A stretch of DNA of 41,044 bases from Pseudomonadota bacterium (GTDB lineage: Bacteria; Pseudomonadota; Alphaproteobacteria; Rhizobiales; Xanthobacteraceae), in the NCBI GenBank assembly GCA_023422775.1, contig JAFAGM010000048.1, positions 1-41,044 on the forward strand, read 5' to 3'. The stretch's first letter is position 1; each line of letters starts with the position of its first letter. Under the pieces are notes generated by a model. That model searched no databases. It was not told where the DNA came from and saw nothing but the letters and a program-made list of their open reading frames with translations. Both the position numbers and the translations under genes were made by a program. This document shows, one piece after another, positions 1 to 7,691 of this stretch.

Positions 1-1
1 G

Positions 2-1051
2 TTGAAGGGCGTGGAACCGGTCGCGCCGGTGGAACTTCCGCTGAACGAAGCGCTGCGCTGCATTGCCGCCGAAATGCCGCCGCTTGAAGCGCAGCCTCCG
101 TGCGACATCGCCGCCGTCGACGGCTACGCCTTCAGCGCGCGCGATCTGGTCGGCGCCTCCTCCTATTCGCCGTTGCCGCTGATGGCGGCGCCGACATGGG
201 TCGAGGCCGGCGAGCCTGTTCCCGACGGCCGCGATTGCGTGCTGGATTCCGATTCGGTCGACGCCTCGGGTCCGATGCCGCAGGTGCTGGCTGAGGCGAT
301 TCCCGGGCAGGGCGTTCGGCGGGCCGGCGGCGATATCGCCGCAGGCAGCTGTGTCGTCGAGGCCGGCCGGCGCGTGCTGCCGCGCAATCTCCTGATTGCG
401 CGCGCCGCCGGGATCGCGCGGCTGAAGGTGCGCCGCCCGCGCCTGCGCATCGTCAATATTCCCGGCGGCGCCGTGACGGCGGATCTCATCGCCGAGAGTG
501 CGCGAACCGCGGCCGCTGAAACCATCTCTGTCTCGGCCGCAGGGCGCGATGCGGCTTCGATCGCTGCCGCGCTTGGCACGCACGCATGCGATCTGCTTCT
601 TGCGGTCGGCGGCTCCGGCGTCGGCCGTACGGATGCGACGGTGACGGCACTCGGCATGCGTGGCGACGTGCTTGCCTACGGCATTGCCCTGCAGCCCGGC
701 CGTACCTCGGCCGTGGGTCGCGTGGGCACGACGCCTGTGGTGGTGCTGCCGGGCGCGCCGGACCAGGCCTTTGCGGCGTGGTGGACGCTGGCGCTTCCCG
801 CGCTCGACCGGCTGTCCGGCCGCCGGCCGCGCAGGACGCTCAATCTGCCGCTGGCGCGCAAGATTGCATCCGGCGTCGGCATCGCCGAAATCGTGCTGCT
901 GGAGCGAAACGACGGCGCCTGGACTACGCTGGCCGCGGGCGACTTGTCGCTCGATGCGATCGCGCGCGCCGAAGCCTGGCTCGCGGTGCCGGGTGGCTCG
1001 GAAGGCTATGCTGCGGGCGCGCCGGTCGATGCTTATATGTTGCGTGAATGA
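2..1051 (+). CDS. MoeA-like molybdopterin-binding protein, 5' end uncertain or cut
   Basis: About 349 residues are visible. The reading frame is open to the window edge, so TTG at 2, GTG at 11 or an upstream codon could be the start. The N-terminal part has the MoeA signature AVDGYAF. A MoaB/Mog-like domain follows, with GGSGVGRTDATV in place of the usual GGVSVG-x-x-D, and then QPGRTSAVGR and LPGAPDQAF, which correspond to the KPG and LPGNP motifs of MoeA. The family inserts molybdate or tungstate into adenylated molybdopterin. The motifs are degenerate and the protein is shorter than the usual 400 residues, so it may be a partner or diverged paralog rather than a working insertase. It lies 10 bases before a second MoeA-type gene and is probably cotranscribed with it. 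The family is fairly sure, the exact role is not. Confidence 0.75.
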   Translation: MKGVEPVAPVELPLNEALRCIAAEMPPLEAQPPCDIAAVDGYAFSARDLVGASSYSPLPLMAAPTWVEAGEPVPDGRDCVLDSDSVDASGPMPQVLAEAIPGQGVRRAGGDIAAGSCVVEAGRRVLPRNLLIARAAGIARLKVRRPRLRIVNIPGGAVTADLIAESARTAAAETISVSAAGRDAASIAAALGTHACDLLLAVGGSGVGRTDATVTALGMRGDVLAYGIALQPGRTSAVGRVGTTPVVVLPGAPDQAFAAWWTLALPALDRLSGRRPRRTLNLPLARKIASGVGIAEIVLLERNDGAWTTLAAGDLSLDAIARAEAWLAVPGGSEGYAAGAPVDAYMLRE

Positions 1052-1061
1052 GAAATCCGTA

Positions 1062-3011
1062 ATGAGCAACAAGCCCTTGCCCAACAACCCTGACAGCCTC
1101 GATCAGGGCCAGTTCCTGACTATCCTGTCGCGCGAAGACGCGCTGGCGCGCTTCGAGGCCGCGCTGTTTCCGCGTGCGATACCGGCTGAGAATCGCTCGC
1201 TCGCCAACACGCTTGGCTGCGCGCTTGCCGAGGACGTGGTGGCGCCGATCGACGTGCCGCCTTTCGATCGCTCCAATGTCGACGGCTTTGCGGTGCGTTC
1301 CGCCGATCTCGCCGCAGCCGGAGAAACTGCACCGGTGCGCCTGCTGCTCAACGACGAGGTGATCGCCTGCGGCATTGCGCCCGTGCGGCCGGTGCTGTCG
1401 GGCACCGCCACGTCGATCGCGACCGGCGGCCCGGTGCCGCGTGGCGCGGACGCCATCGTGATGGTCGAACACACCCAGCCCTCAGCGCCACGCGCGATCG
1501 AGATCCGCCGCGCGGCGTCACCCGGGCAATTCGTGTCCTATGCCGGCTCCGATATCGCCCGCGGCGAGGCGCTGCTGCGCGCCGGCACCGTCATCGGATC
1601 GCGCGAGATCGGCATGCTGGCGGCCTGCGGCATTGCGCAGGTCAGCGTCGCGCGGCGGCCCCGCGTCGCCATCCTTTCGACCGGTGATGAACTGGTGCAG
1701 CCCGGCCAGCCGCTGTGCCCGGCGGCGATCTACGACACCAACGGCGCCATCGTCACCGCGGCGATCTCGGAGAATGGCGGCGAGGCGCACTTCCTCGGCG
1801 CCATCGCGGACGATGAAGTGCTGCTCGAAGCCGCGATGCGAAAGGCGTTGGAAACCAGCGACATGCTGGTGCTTTCGGGAGGCACTTCCAAAGGCGCGGG
1901 CGACGTGTCGCATCGCATCATCACTCGCCTCGGCAGGCCCGGCATCATCGCCCACGGCGTCGCGCTGAAGCCCGGCAAGCCGCTGTGCCTGGCGGTGTGC
2001 GACGGCAAGCCCGTCATCATCCTGCCGGGCTTTCCGACCTCGGCGATGTTCACCTTTCACGACATGATCGTGCCGGTGCTGCGGCGGATGGCCGGCCTGC
2101 CGCCACGCTCGGACGCCAAGGTCAATGCACGGGTGCCGGTGCGGATCGCATCCGAACTCGGCCGCACCGAATTCGTCATGGTGTCGCTGGTGGAAGGGGC
2201 AGACGGATTGATCGCCTATCCCACCGGCAAGGGCTCCGGAGCGATCACCTCCTTTGCGCAGGCCGACGGCTTTCTGCGCATCGATGCGCTGGCGGACCAG
2301 ATGCCGGCGGGCACTGAGGCGGAAGTGACGCTGTTCACGCCGCATGTGCGGGTGCCTGATATCGTCATCGTCGGCAGCCACTGCACCGGGCTCGACCTCG
2401 TGACCGCGCCGCTGGCGCATGCGGGCCTCGCCGTGCGCTCGATTGCGGTCGGCAGCCTCGGCGGGCTCGCGGCTGCGAAACGCGGCGAGTGCGATTTTGC
2501 GCCGATCCACCTGTTCGACGAGAAGACCGAGACCTACAACGCGCCGTTTCTCGGCGACGGGCTGGAACTCGTCCCGGGCTGGCGGCGCATGCAGGGCATC
2601 GTGTTCCGCAGGGGCGATACCCGTTTCGAAGGCCTGTCGGCCGAGGACGCGGTGCGGTCCGCGCTGGCGGATCCGGCCTGCATCATGGTCAATCGCAATC
2701 AGGGTGCCGGCACGCGTATCCTGATCGACCGGCTGCTCGGCGGCGCGCGTCCCGACGGCTACTGGAATCAGCCACGCTCGCACAATGCGGTGGCGGCCGC
2801 GATCGCGCAGCACCGCGCCGACTGGGGCATGACCATTGCGCCGGTCGCGCATGCGTCAAACCTGGGTTTCATTCCGTTTGCCGAAGAGCATTATGATTTC
2901 GCGCTGGTGAAGGCGCGCAAGCAGCGGCCGGCGGTGCAGGCCTTTCTCGACGCGCTGGCGTCGGAGGAAGGGCGGGCGGCGCTGGAGCAGGCAGGTTTTC
3001 GGCCGGCCTGA
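1062..3011 (+). CDS. MoeA fused to a C-terminal PBP-like (substrate-binding) domain
   Basis: This 649-residue protein has two halves. Residues 20-425 form a MoeA molybdotransferase with NVDGFAV (about 72-78), STGDEL, SGGTSKGAGD and LKPGKP...LPGFP, the motifs of the molybdopterin and metal site. From about residue 431 to the end is a periplasmic-binding-protein-like domain (PF12727 type) with the hallmark GAGTR near 548-552. There is no signal peptide, so it should act in the cytoplasm. The same C-terminal domain occurs on the ModE-like regulator at 5952-7061. MoeA-PBP fusions are known, but the ligand of the PBP part is not established; a metal oxyanion or a cofactor intermediate is a guess. 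The ATG at 1062 is chosen; an in-frame GTG at 1044 overlapping the previous stop is an alternative. A catalytically typical MoeA is encoded separately at 9282. Confidence 0.88.
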   Translation: MSNKPLPNNPDSLDQGQFLTILSREDALARFEAALFPRAIPAENRSLANTLGCALAEDVVAPIDVPPFDRSNVDGFAVRSADLAAAGETAPVRLLLNDEVIACGIAPVRPVLSGTATSIATGGPVPRGADAIVMVEHTQPSAPRAIEIRRAASPGQFVSYAGSDIARGEALLRAGTVIGSREIGMLAACGIAQVSVARRPRVAILSTGDELVQPGQPLCPAAIYDTNGAIVTAAISENGGEAHFLGAIADDEVLLEAAMRKALETSDMLVLSGGTSKGAGDVSHRIITRLGRPGIIAHGVALKPGKPLCLAVCDGKPVIILPGFPTSAMFTFHDMIVPVLRRMAGLPPRSDAKVNARVPVRIASELGRTEFVMVSLVEGADGLIAYPTGKGSGAITSFAQADGFLRIDALADQMPAGTEAEVTLFTPHVRVPDIVIVGSHCTGLDLVTAPLAHAGLAVRSIAVGSLGGLAAAKRGECDFAPIHLFDEKTETYNAPFLGDGLELVPGWRRMQGIVFRRGDTRFEGLSAEDAVRSALADPACIMVNRNQGAGTRILIDRLLGGARPDGYWNQPRSHNAVAAAIAQHRADWGMTIAPVAHASNLGFIPFAEEHYDFALVKARKQRPAVQAFLDALASEEGRAALEQAGFRPA

Positions 3012-3065
3012 AGTGCCGGGTGAACTGAAGAAGCCGCCAAAGAAGCGGCTCGGGGCAGGGATGGA

Positions 3066-4202
3066 ATGACGAGACCTCTGTCGATCGCGATTGTCGGTGC
3101 GGGCATGGGTGGCCTCGCCGCCGCCGCGGCGCTGCGGCGGGTAGGTATCGACGTCACCGTGTACGAACAGGCGACCCAGTTCGCGCGGATCGGCGCCGGC
3201 ATCCAGATCGGCTGCAACGCCATGCAGGTGCTGCGCGGGCTGGGGCTGGGGCTGGAGGCGCGGTTGCGCGGACAGTCCTTCTATCCGCGGTCCTGGAATA
3301 ACCGCGACTGGCGCAGCGGCGAAGTCAAGTTCGACATGATCTTCGGCGAGAGCGCGGAGCAGAAATTCGGTGCGCCGTATCTGCTGGCGCATCGCGGCGA
3401 TCTGCACGCGGCGCTCGCCAGCACCGTTCCCGATCAATTCGTCAAGCTCAGCCACAAGCTGATCGGACTTGACGAGGCCGGCGAAGGTGTCCGGCTGACA
3501 TTCGCCAACGGCGCAAAGGTGACGGCCGATGCCGTGATCGGCGCGGACGGCATTCATTCCCTTGTGAGAGACATTCTGTTCGGCGCCTCGGCGGTCAGTT
3601 TCACCGGGCGCATCGCCTATCGCACAACCTATCCCGCCGCGCTGCTGGGCGGAGAGAAGATCGACGATTGCACCAAATGGTGGGGCGAGGACCGGCATAT
3701 CGTGATCTATTACGTCAAGCCCGACCGCAGCGAGATCTATCTGGTCACCAGCCAGCCGGAGCCGGAGTTTCGGATCGAGTCCTGGTCGGCAAAGGGTGAC
3801 GTGAAGGAGTTGCGGAAAGCATTCACGGGCTTTCACCGCCAGGTCGAACAGGTGCTCGCCGCATGTCCCGACGTGCACAAATGGGCGATCGTGGACCGCG
3901 CCGCGCTGGATCGCTGGACCGAGCGCAACGTGACGCTGCTCGGCGACGCCTGCCACCCGATGACGCCCTACATGGCGCAGGGCGCGGCGATGGCGATCGA
4001 GGATGCGGCGGTGCTGTCGCGTTGCCTCGACGGCGTCGCGCGTGATGGAGTTGCGAACGCGTTCCGTCGCTTCGAGGCGACGCGCAAGGAGCGGACGACG
4101 CGCATCCAGCAGACCTCGCGCGCCAACACCTGGCTGAGCGGAAGAACAGACGCCGACTGGGTCTATGGCTACAACGCCTGGACCGTGCCGCTGGCGGCGT
4201 AG
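3066..4202 (+). CDS. FAD-dependent monooxygenase, NicC / salicylate-hydroxylase family
   Basis: This is a class A flavoprotein aromatic hydroxylase of 378 residues. Visible are the N-terminal dinucleotide-binding GAGMGGLAAA (11-20), the DG motif in VIGADGIHS (about 158-166), and the C-terminal FAD motif LLGDACHPMTPYMAQGAA (about 291-308). Remembered 6-hydroxynicotinate 3-monooxygenases (NicC) share KWW-x-x-DRH, the EIY-LVT stretch and a C-terminal NTWL...WVYGY, so it most resembles that branch. Such enzymes use NAD(P)H and O2 to hydroxylate, often with decarboxylation, a nitrogen-containing or simple aromatic acid. No other nic-type catabolic genes are in the window, so the substrate is open. 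The gap to the upstream MoeA-PBP gene is 54 bases. The ATG at 3066 follows a purine-rich GGCAGGGA stretch. Confidence 0.85.
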   Translation: MTRPLSIAIVGAGMGGLAAAAALRRVGIDVTVYEQATQFARIGAGIQIGCNAMQVLRGLGLGLEARLRGQSFYPRSWNNRDWRSGEVKFDMIFGESAEQKFGAPYLLAHRGDLHAALASTVPDQFVKLSHKLIGLDEAGEGVRLTFANGAKVTADAVIGADGIHSLVRDILFGASAVSFTGRIAYRTTYPAALLGGEKIDDCTKWWGEDRHIVIYYVKPDRSEIYLVTSQPEPEFRIESWSAKGDVKELRKAFTGFHRQVEQVLAACPDVHKWAIVDRAALDRWTERNVTLLGDACHPMTPYMAQGAAMAIEDAAVLSRCLDGVARDGVANAFRRFEATRKERTTRIQQTSRANTWLSGRTDADWVYGYNAWTVPLAA

Positions 4203-4220
4203 CGCATTTCGAATCAGTGG

Positions 4221-4264
4221 CTTCATCCTTCGAGACGGCGCTTGCGCGCCTCCTCAGGATGAAG
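4221..4264. repeat. Intergenic palindrome 1 between convergent genes
   Basis: CTTCATCCT at 4221-4229 is matched by AGGATGAAG at 4256-4264, with partly complementary interior (CGAGACGGCGC against GCGCGCCTCCTC). It lies between the converging monooxygenase and aldehyde dehydrogenase genes. It looks like the dispersed Bradyrhizobium-type intergenic palindrome and could act as a bidirectional terminator; that role is inference. Confidence 0.6.
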
Positions 4265-4286
4265 TCCCATACCTCTGGTGCTTGAC

Positions 4287-4333
4287 CCTCATGGTGAGGA
4301 GCGCGGCACCGCCGCGCGTCTCGAACCATGAGG
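4287..4333. repeat. Intergenic palindrome 2, related to the preceding one
   Basis: CCTCATGGT at 4287-4295 pairs with ACCATGAGG at 4325-4333, with an interior of GAGGAGCGCGGC against GCCGCGCGTCTC. The GAGGAGCGC...CGTCTCGAA core resembles the reverse complement of the palindrome 23 bases upstream, so the two form a pair of opposed copies in the same gap. Confidence 0.6.
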
Positions 4334-4350
4334 CCCCCCATGCCGCATGC

Positions 4351-5838
4351 TCACACGTTCAGGTTCATCCACACCGCCTTCGGCTCGGTGAAATTCTCGA
4401 TCGCGGCCGAACCGTGTTCGCGGCCGAAGCCGGAGTCGCGCATGCCGCCCCACGGCAGCCGCACATCGGTATAGCCATAGGTGTTGATCCAGACCGTGCC
4501 GGCATTGGCCTTCCTCGCAAAGCGCTGCACGCGCCCGATGTCGCGGCTCCAGACACCGGCGGCGAGGCTATAGGCGGTGCCATTGGCGATCTGCAGCGCG
4601 TCGGCCTCGTCGCGGAACTTGATGACGCTCACGACGGGACCGAATATCTCCTCCTGCGAGATGCGCATTTCGTGCCTGACATTGGCGAACACCGCGGGAC
4701 TGATGAAATAGCCGCGGTCGCCGATGCGCTTGCCGCCGGTCGTCAGCAGTGCGCCTTCCTTCTGGCCGATATCGACGTAATCGAGGATGCTGTTCATCTG
4801 CTTTTCGGAGATGACGGGACCGAGCGCGGTGGCGCGGTCGGCGGGGTCGCCGATGCGGATCGATTGCGCGCGCTGCGTCAGCCGCTCCACGACTTCGTCG
4901 TAGATCTTTTCATGCGCGAGCACGCGCGAACCCGCCGAGCAGACCTGGCCGGCATTGAAGAAGATTCCCGACGCCGCCGCCCTGGACGCGGCCTCGATAT
5001 CGGCGTCGTCGAAAATGACGTTGGCGGACTTGCCGCCGAGTTCGAGCGACACGCGTTTGAAGTTCCCCGCCGCGCCGCGCAGGATGCCGCGGCCGACGCC
5101 CGGCGATCCCGTGAACGTTACCTTGTCCACATCAGGATGATTGACGAGGGCGTCGCCGACCACGCGGCCCGGACCGGTGACGATGTTGAGCACGCCCGGC
5201 GGCAGGCCGGCTTCGAGCGCCAGTTCCCCGATCCGTAGCGCCGACAGCGACGTCAGTTCGGCAGGTTTCATCACGATGGTGCAGCCGCAGGCCAGCGCCG
5301 GCGCGAGCTTCCACATGCCGATCATCAGCGGGAAATTCCACGGCACGATGGCGGCGACGACGCCGACCGGCTCGCGCACCGTATAGGTCAGCGCATCGTC
5401 CCGCGTGGAAACCACTTCGCCGCCGATCTTGTCGGCCCAGCCCGCGTAGTAGGTCAGCGTATCGATCGCGGCCGGCAGGTCCTGGCGCAGCACGCCTGCG
5501 ATCGGCTTGCCGGCATCGAGGCTTTCGAGCGCGGCGATTTCATCGGCGTGCTCCTTCATCAGGTCGACCAGCCGCAGCAGGACCTGTCCGCGCTCGGACG
5601 CGCGCATGGTGCGCCACGGTCCTTCGAAGGCGCGCCGCGCCGCGGCGACTGCGCGGTCGACGTCGGCTTCGTTGGCTTCCGCGACCGTGGCGATGACCTG
5701 CTCGGTGGCGGGGTTGAGCGTCTTGAAGGTTCGTCCGGAGACTGGCGGGACGTGCTGGCCGTCGATCAGCAGAAGCCGGGGCTTGTTGGCCGGGATCGGG
5801 ACGATCTCACGGGAATTATCATATGCAATCGACATCAT
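4351..5838 (-). CDS. NAD(P)-dependent aldehyde dehydrogenase
   Basis: This 495-residue member of the ALDH superfamily oxidises an aldehyde to the acid with NAD(P). The oxyanion Asn168 lies in VPWNFP, cofactor-binding Lys191 in MKPAEL, general base Glu266 in LELGGK, and nucleophile Cys300 in FFNAGQVCSAGS. Length and motifs are those of a complete betaine-aldehyde/phenylacetaldehyde-type enzyme, and the sequence does not fix the substrate. Start choice: ATGATG at 5838 and 5835 follows GGAGG with 4 or 7 bases spacing, so the second ATG has the better spacing. It is transcribed away from the ModE-like regulator at 5952, which suggests, but does not prove, control by that regulator. It converges on the monooxygenase. 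Confidence 0.93.
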   Translation of the reverse strand: MMSIAYDNSREIVPIPANKPRLLLIDGQHVPPVSGRTFKTLNPATEQVIATVAEANEADVDRAVAAARRAFEGPWRTMRASERGQVLLRLVDLMKEHADEIAALESLDAGKPIAGVLRQDLPAAIDTLTYYAGWADKIGGEVVSTRDDALTYTVREPVGVVAAIVPWNFPLMIGMWKLAPALACGCTIVMKPAELTSLSALRIGELALEAGLPPGVLNIVTGPGRVVGDALVNHPDVDKVTFTGSPGVGRGILRGAAGNFKRVSLELGGKSANVIFDDADIEAASRAAASGIFFNAGQVCSAGSRVLAHEKIYDEVVERLTQRAQSIRIGDPADRATALGPVISEKQMNSILDYVDIGQKEGALLTTGGKRIGDRGYFISPAVFANVRHEMRISQEEIFGPVVSVIKFRDEADALQIANGTAYSLAAGVWSRDIGRVQRFARKANAGTVWINTYGYTDVRLPWGGMRDSGFGREHGSAAIENFTEPKAVWMNLNV

Positions 5839-5951
5839 ATTTCCTCCGTTATTGTCTCCTACCCTGGAATAGAATATGCCAGATACGAATATGACATCTT
5901 CTGCCTATGGCGGGACCGCATATGAATTTGATTTCATAATGAGGCAGGCTG
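5818..5951. promoter_or_regulatory. Divergent regulatory region with repeated ATATG / CATAT motifs
   Basis: The gap between the divergent aldehyde dehydrogenase and regulator is AT-richer than its surroundings and holds several similar short elements: ATCATATG at 5818-5825, ATCATATT at 5834-5841, GAATATG at 5872-5878 and again at 5887-5893 (15 bases apart), and GCATATG at 5918-5924. These look like half-sites for a dimeric regulator, plausibly the adjacent ModE-like protein. ModE sites also contain TATAT-like half-sites, but the match here is loose. Confidence 0.4.
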
Positions 5952-7061
5952 ATGCTGCACATCGACATCGAAACAGTCTGGCGCTTCCGGAAGGAAGGCA
6001 GCCCGCAGACGATCGTGGTGATGCTCCGCGTCCTCAACGAAATCCGGAAGACCGGTAAACTTACGAGCGCAGCGGCCGACGCCAGTCTCTCCTACCGGCA
6101 CGTCTGGAATCTCGTCGAGCAATGGTCCGACTTCTTCGGCGTGCCGCTGGTCGAAACCCAGCGCGGCAAGGGCACGACACTGACAGCCTTCGGCGAGAAG
6201 CTGGTGTGGGCGGGACAGCGCATGCAGGCGCGCCTTGGTCCGCAACTGGAAAACCTCGCACAGGAACTTGCCACCGAAATAAAGCCGTTCCTGCACCATC
6301 GCCCGTCGGTGATCCGCGTCCACGCCAGCCATGGTTTTGCCGTGTCGAAGCTGCGCGAACTGCTGGACCGCGAGCCGGGCATCGGCGTCGACCTGCGCTA
6401 TGTGAGCAACCAGAATTCGCTGGTATCGCTGGCGCAAGGCGCCTGCGACCTCTCCGGCGTGCATTTGCCGCGCGGCGAATTGCGCGCGCAGAGCGTTCGG
6501 GCCTGCCGGGAATGGCTCGACCCGCGCGAGGATCGCGTGATCCATTTCGTGACCCGCGAGATGGGATTGATGGTGAAGCGCGGCAATCCCCACAAGATCA
6601 ACTCGCTGCAGGACGTCGTCGCTCGCAAGGCGCGCTTCGTCAGCCGCGACCATGACTCGGGTACGCGGCTATTGTTCGACCAGCTACTGGCGCAGCACGG
6701 GATTGACGAGGCCGGCATCAACGGCGCGCAGCAGATCGAGTTCACGCACGCAGCCGTGGCGGCCTACGTGGCGAGTGGCATGGCCGACGTCACTTTCGGG
6801 GTCGAAGCGGCGGCCCGCCAATTCGGGCTCGACTTCATCCGCCTTCTGACCGAGGATTATTTCTTTGTCTGCCGCCGCGGCTTTCTCGAGGCCGAGCCGA
6901 TGCAGCGCCTGCTCGACGTGATGAAGGGTCGCGAGTTTCACAAGGCCGTGGCCGAACTGCCGGGCTACGTCGCATCCAATACCGGATCGGTCAGCACCGT
7001 TCAGGAATTTTTGGACAGCGTCGACGCCAAGCCGGCCGTTTCCCACAAGCGGAAGCGCTGA
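5952..7061 (+). CDS. ModE-like HTH regulator with C-terminal PBP-like domain
   Basis: This 369-residue cytoplasmic protein has a LysR/ModE-type winged helix-turn-helix at about 24-90 (LTSAAADASLSYRHVWNLVE, then VETQRGKGTTLTAFGEKL). The SYRHVW...LVE-x-QRGG-like pattern is that of ModE rather than classical LysR. Residues 120-345 form a PBP-like domain (PF12727 type) with SGTR at 236-239, homologous in layout to the C-terminus of the MoeA fusion at 1062-3011. ModE itself senses molybdate through MOP domains, which are absent here, so sensing would fall to the PBP domain; the ligand is unknown. GAGG at 5941-5944 supports the ATG at 5952. The gene is divergent from the aldehyde dehydrogenase and ends 9 bases from the convergent mobA. 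A role in controlling cofactor or formate dehydrogenase genes is inference from position. Confidence 0.85.
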   Translation: MLHIDIETVWRFRKEGSPQTIVVMLRVLNEIRKTGKLTSAAADASLSYRHVWNLVEQWSDFFGVPLVETQRGKGTTLTAFGEKLVWAGQRMQARLGPQLENLAQELATEIKPFLHHRPSVIRVHASHGFAVSKLRELLDREPGIGVDLRYVSNQNSLVSLAQGACDLSGVHLPRGELRAQSVRACREWLDPREDRVIHFVTREMGLMVKRGNPHKINSLQDVVARKARFVSRDHDSGTRLLFDQLLAQHGIDEAGINGAQQIEFTHAAVAAYVASGMADVTFGVEAAARQFGLDFIRLLTEDYFFVCRRGFLEAEPMQRLLDVMKGREFHKAVAELPGYVASNTGSVSTVQEFLDSVDAKPAVSHKRKR

Positions 7062-7070
7062 GCATGAAAC

Positions 7071-7691
7071 TCAACCCCCATCCAGCGCCGCCAGCCGGTC
7101 GGCCTCCGCAATATCGTCCATGGTGTTGGCGTTGAAGAACGGATCGAGCGGCGTCGCCGGCCAGGTCACGGTGGCGAGCCTGAAGCGCGCGGTCCAGCGA
7201 TCGATCCTCCTGACGTCCTCGACGACGAGCGCGTGGCGGAGCTGTTCGCGCAGGGCGACGTTCCACAGTCCGATCACCGGATGCGACTGGCCGTCGGAAG
7301 CGGCGACGGCGAGTTCGGCATTCTCCGCGACGAGTGCTGCATGCAGCCTCGTCACCAGATCGCGGGGCAGGAACGGGCAATCGGCCGCAGCACTCAAGAC
7401 AAGCTTTACCTCCGGCCGGTTTGCCGCGGCCCAGTCGAGCGCAGCCAGAATGCCGGCGAGCGGTCCGGGAAAGTCCGCGACGCCATCCGCAATGACGGGC
7501 AGGCCGAACGCCGCAAAGCGCGCGGGATCTCCGTTGGCATTGAGGATGAGGCCGTCGCATTGCGGGTTCAGCCGCGCGATCACGCGGTCGAGGATGGTAC
7601 GGCCGGCGATCGTGCGCATCGGCTTGTCGCCGCCGCCCATGCGGCGCGCCAGCCCGCCGGCGAGCAGCACGCCGGGAATCCTGTCAGTCAT
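7071..7691 (-). CDS. mobA: Molybdenum cofactor guanylyltransferase MobA
   Basis: MobA attaches GMP from GTP to molybdopterin, making the MGD cofactor needed by formate dehydrogenase. The protein has 206 residues, usual for the family. It carries the nucleotide-binding signature LAGGLARRMGGGDKP (10-24) and ADCPFLP with the metal-binding Asp103; NTMDD near the C-terminus also fits MobA. The ATG at 7691 overlaps the stop of fdhD by 8 bases (ATGACTGA), so translation of the two is probably coupled. A longer frame exists upstream but would run into fdhD. It converges with the ModE-like gene, leaving 9 bases. Confidence 0.95.
   Translation of the reverse strand: MTDRIPGVLLAGGLARRMGGGDKPMRTIAGRTILDRVIARLNPQCDGLILNANGDPARFAAFGLPVIADGVADFPGPLAGILAALDWAAANRPEVKLVLSAAADCPFLPRDLVTRLHAALVAENAELAVAASDGQSHPVIGLWNVALREQLRHALVVEDVRRIDRWTARFRLATVTWPATPLDPFFNANTMDDIAEADRLAALDGG

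Noticed and set aside
1518..2852. Open frame of 444 codons antisense to the MoeA-PBP gene
   Set aside because: It overlaps a gene with two clearly recognised domains and has no domain of its own.
4221..4333. CRISPR-like arrangement from two neighbouring palindromes
   Set aside because: There are only two related copies, in opposite orientation, without a regular spacer or cas genes; they match dispersed intergenic repeats instead.
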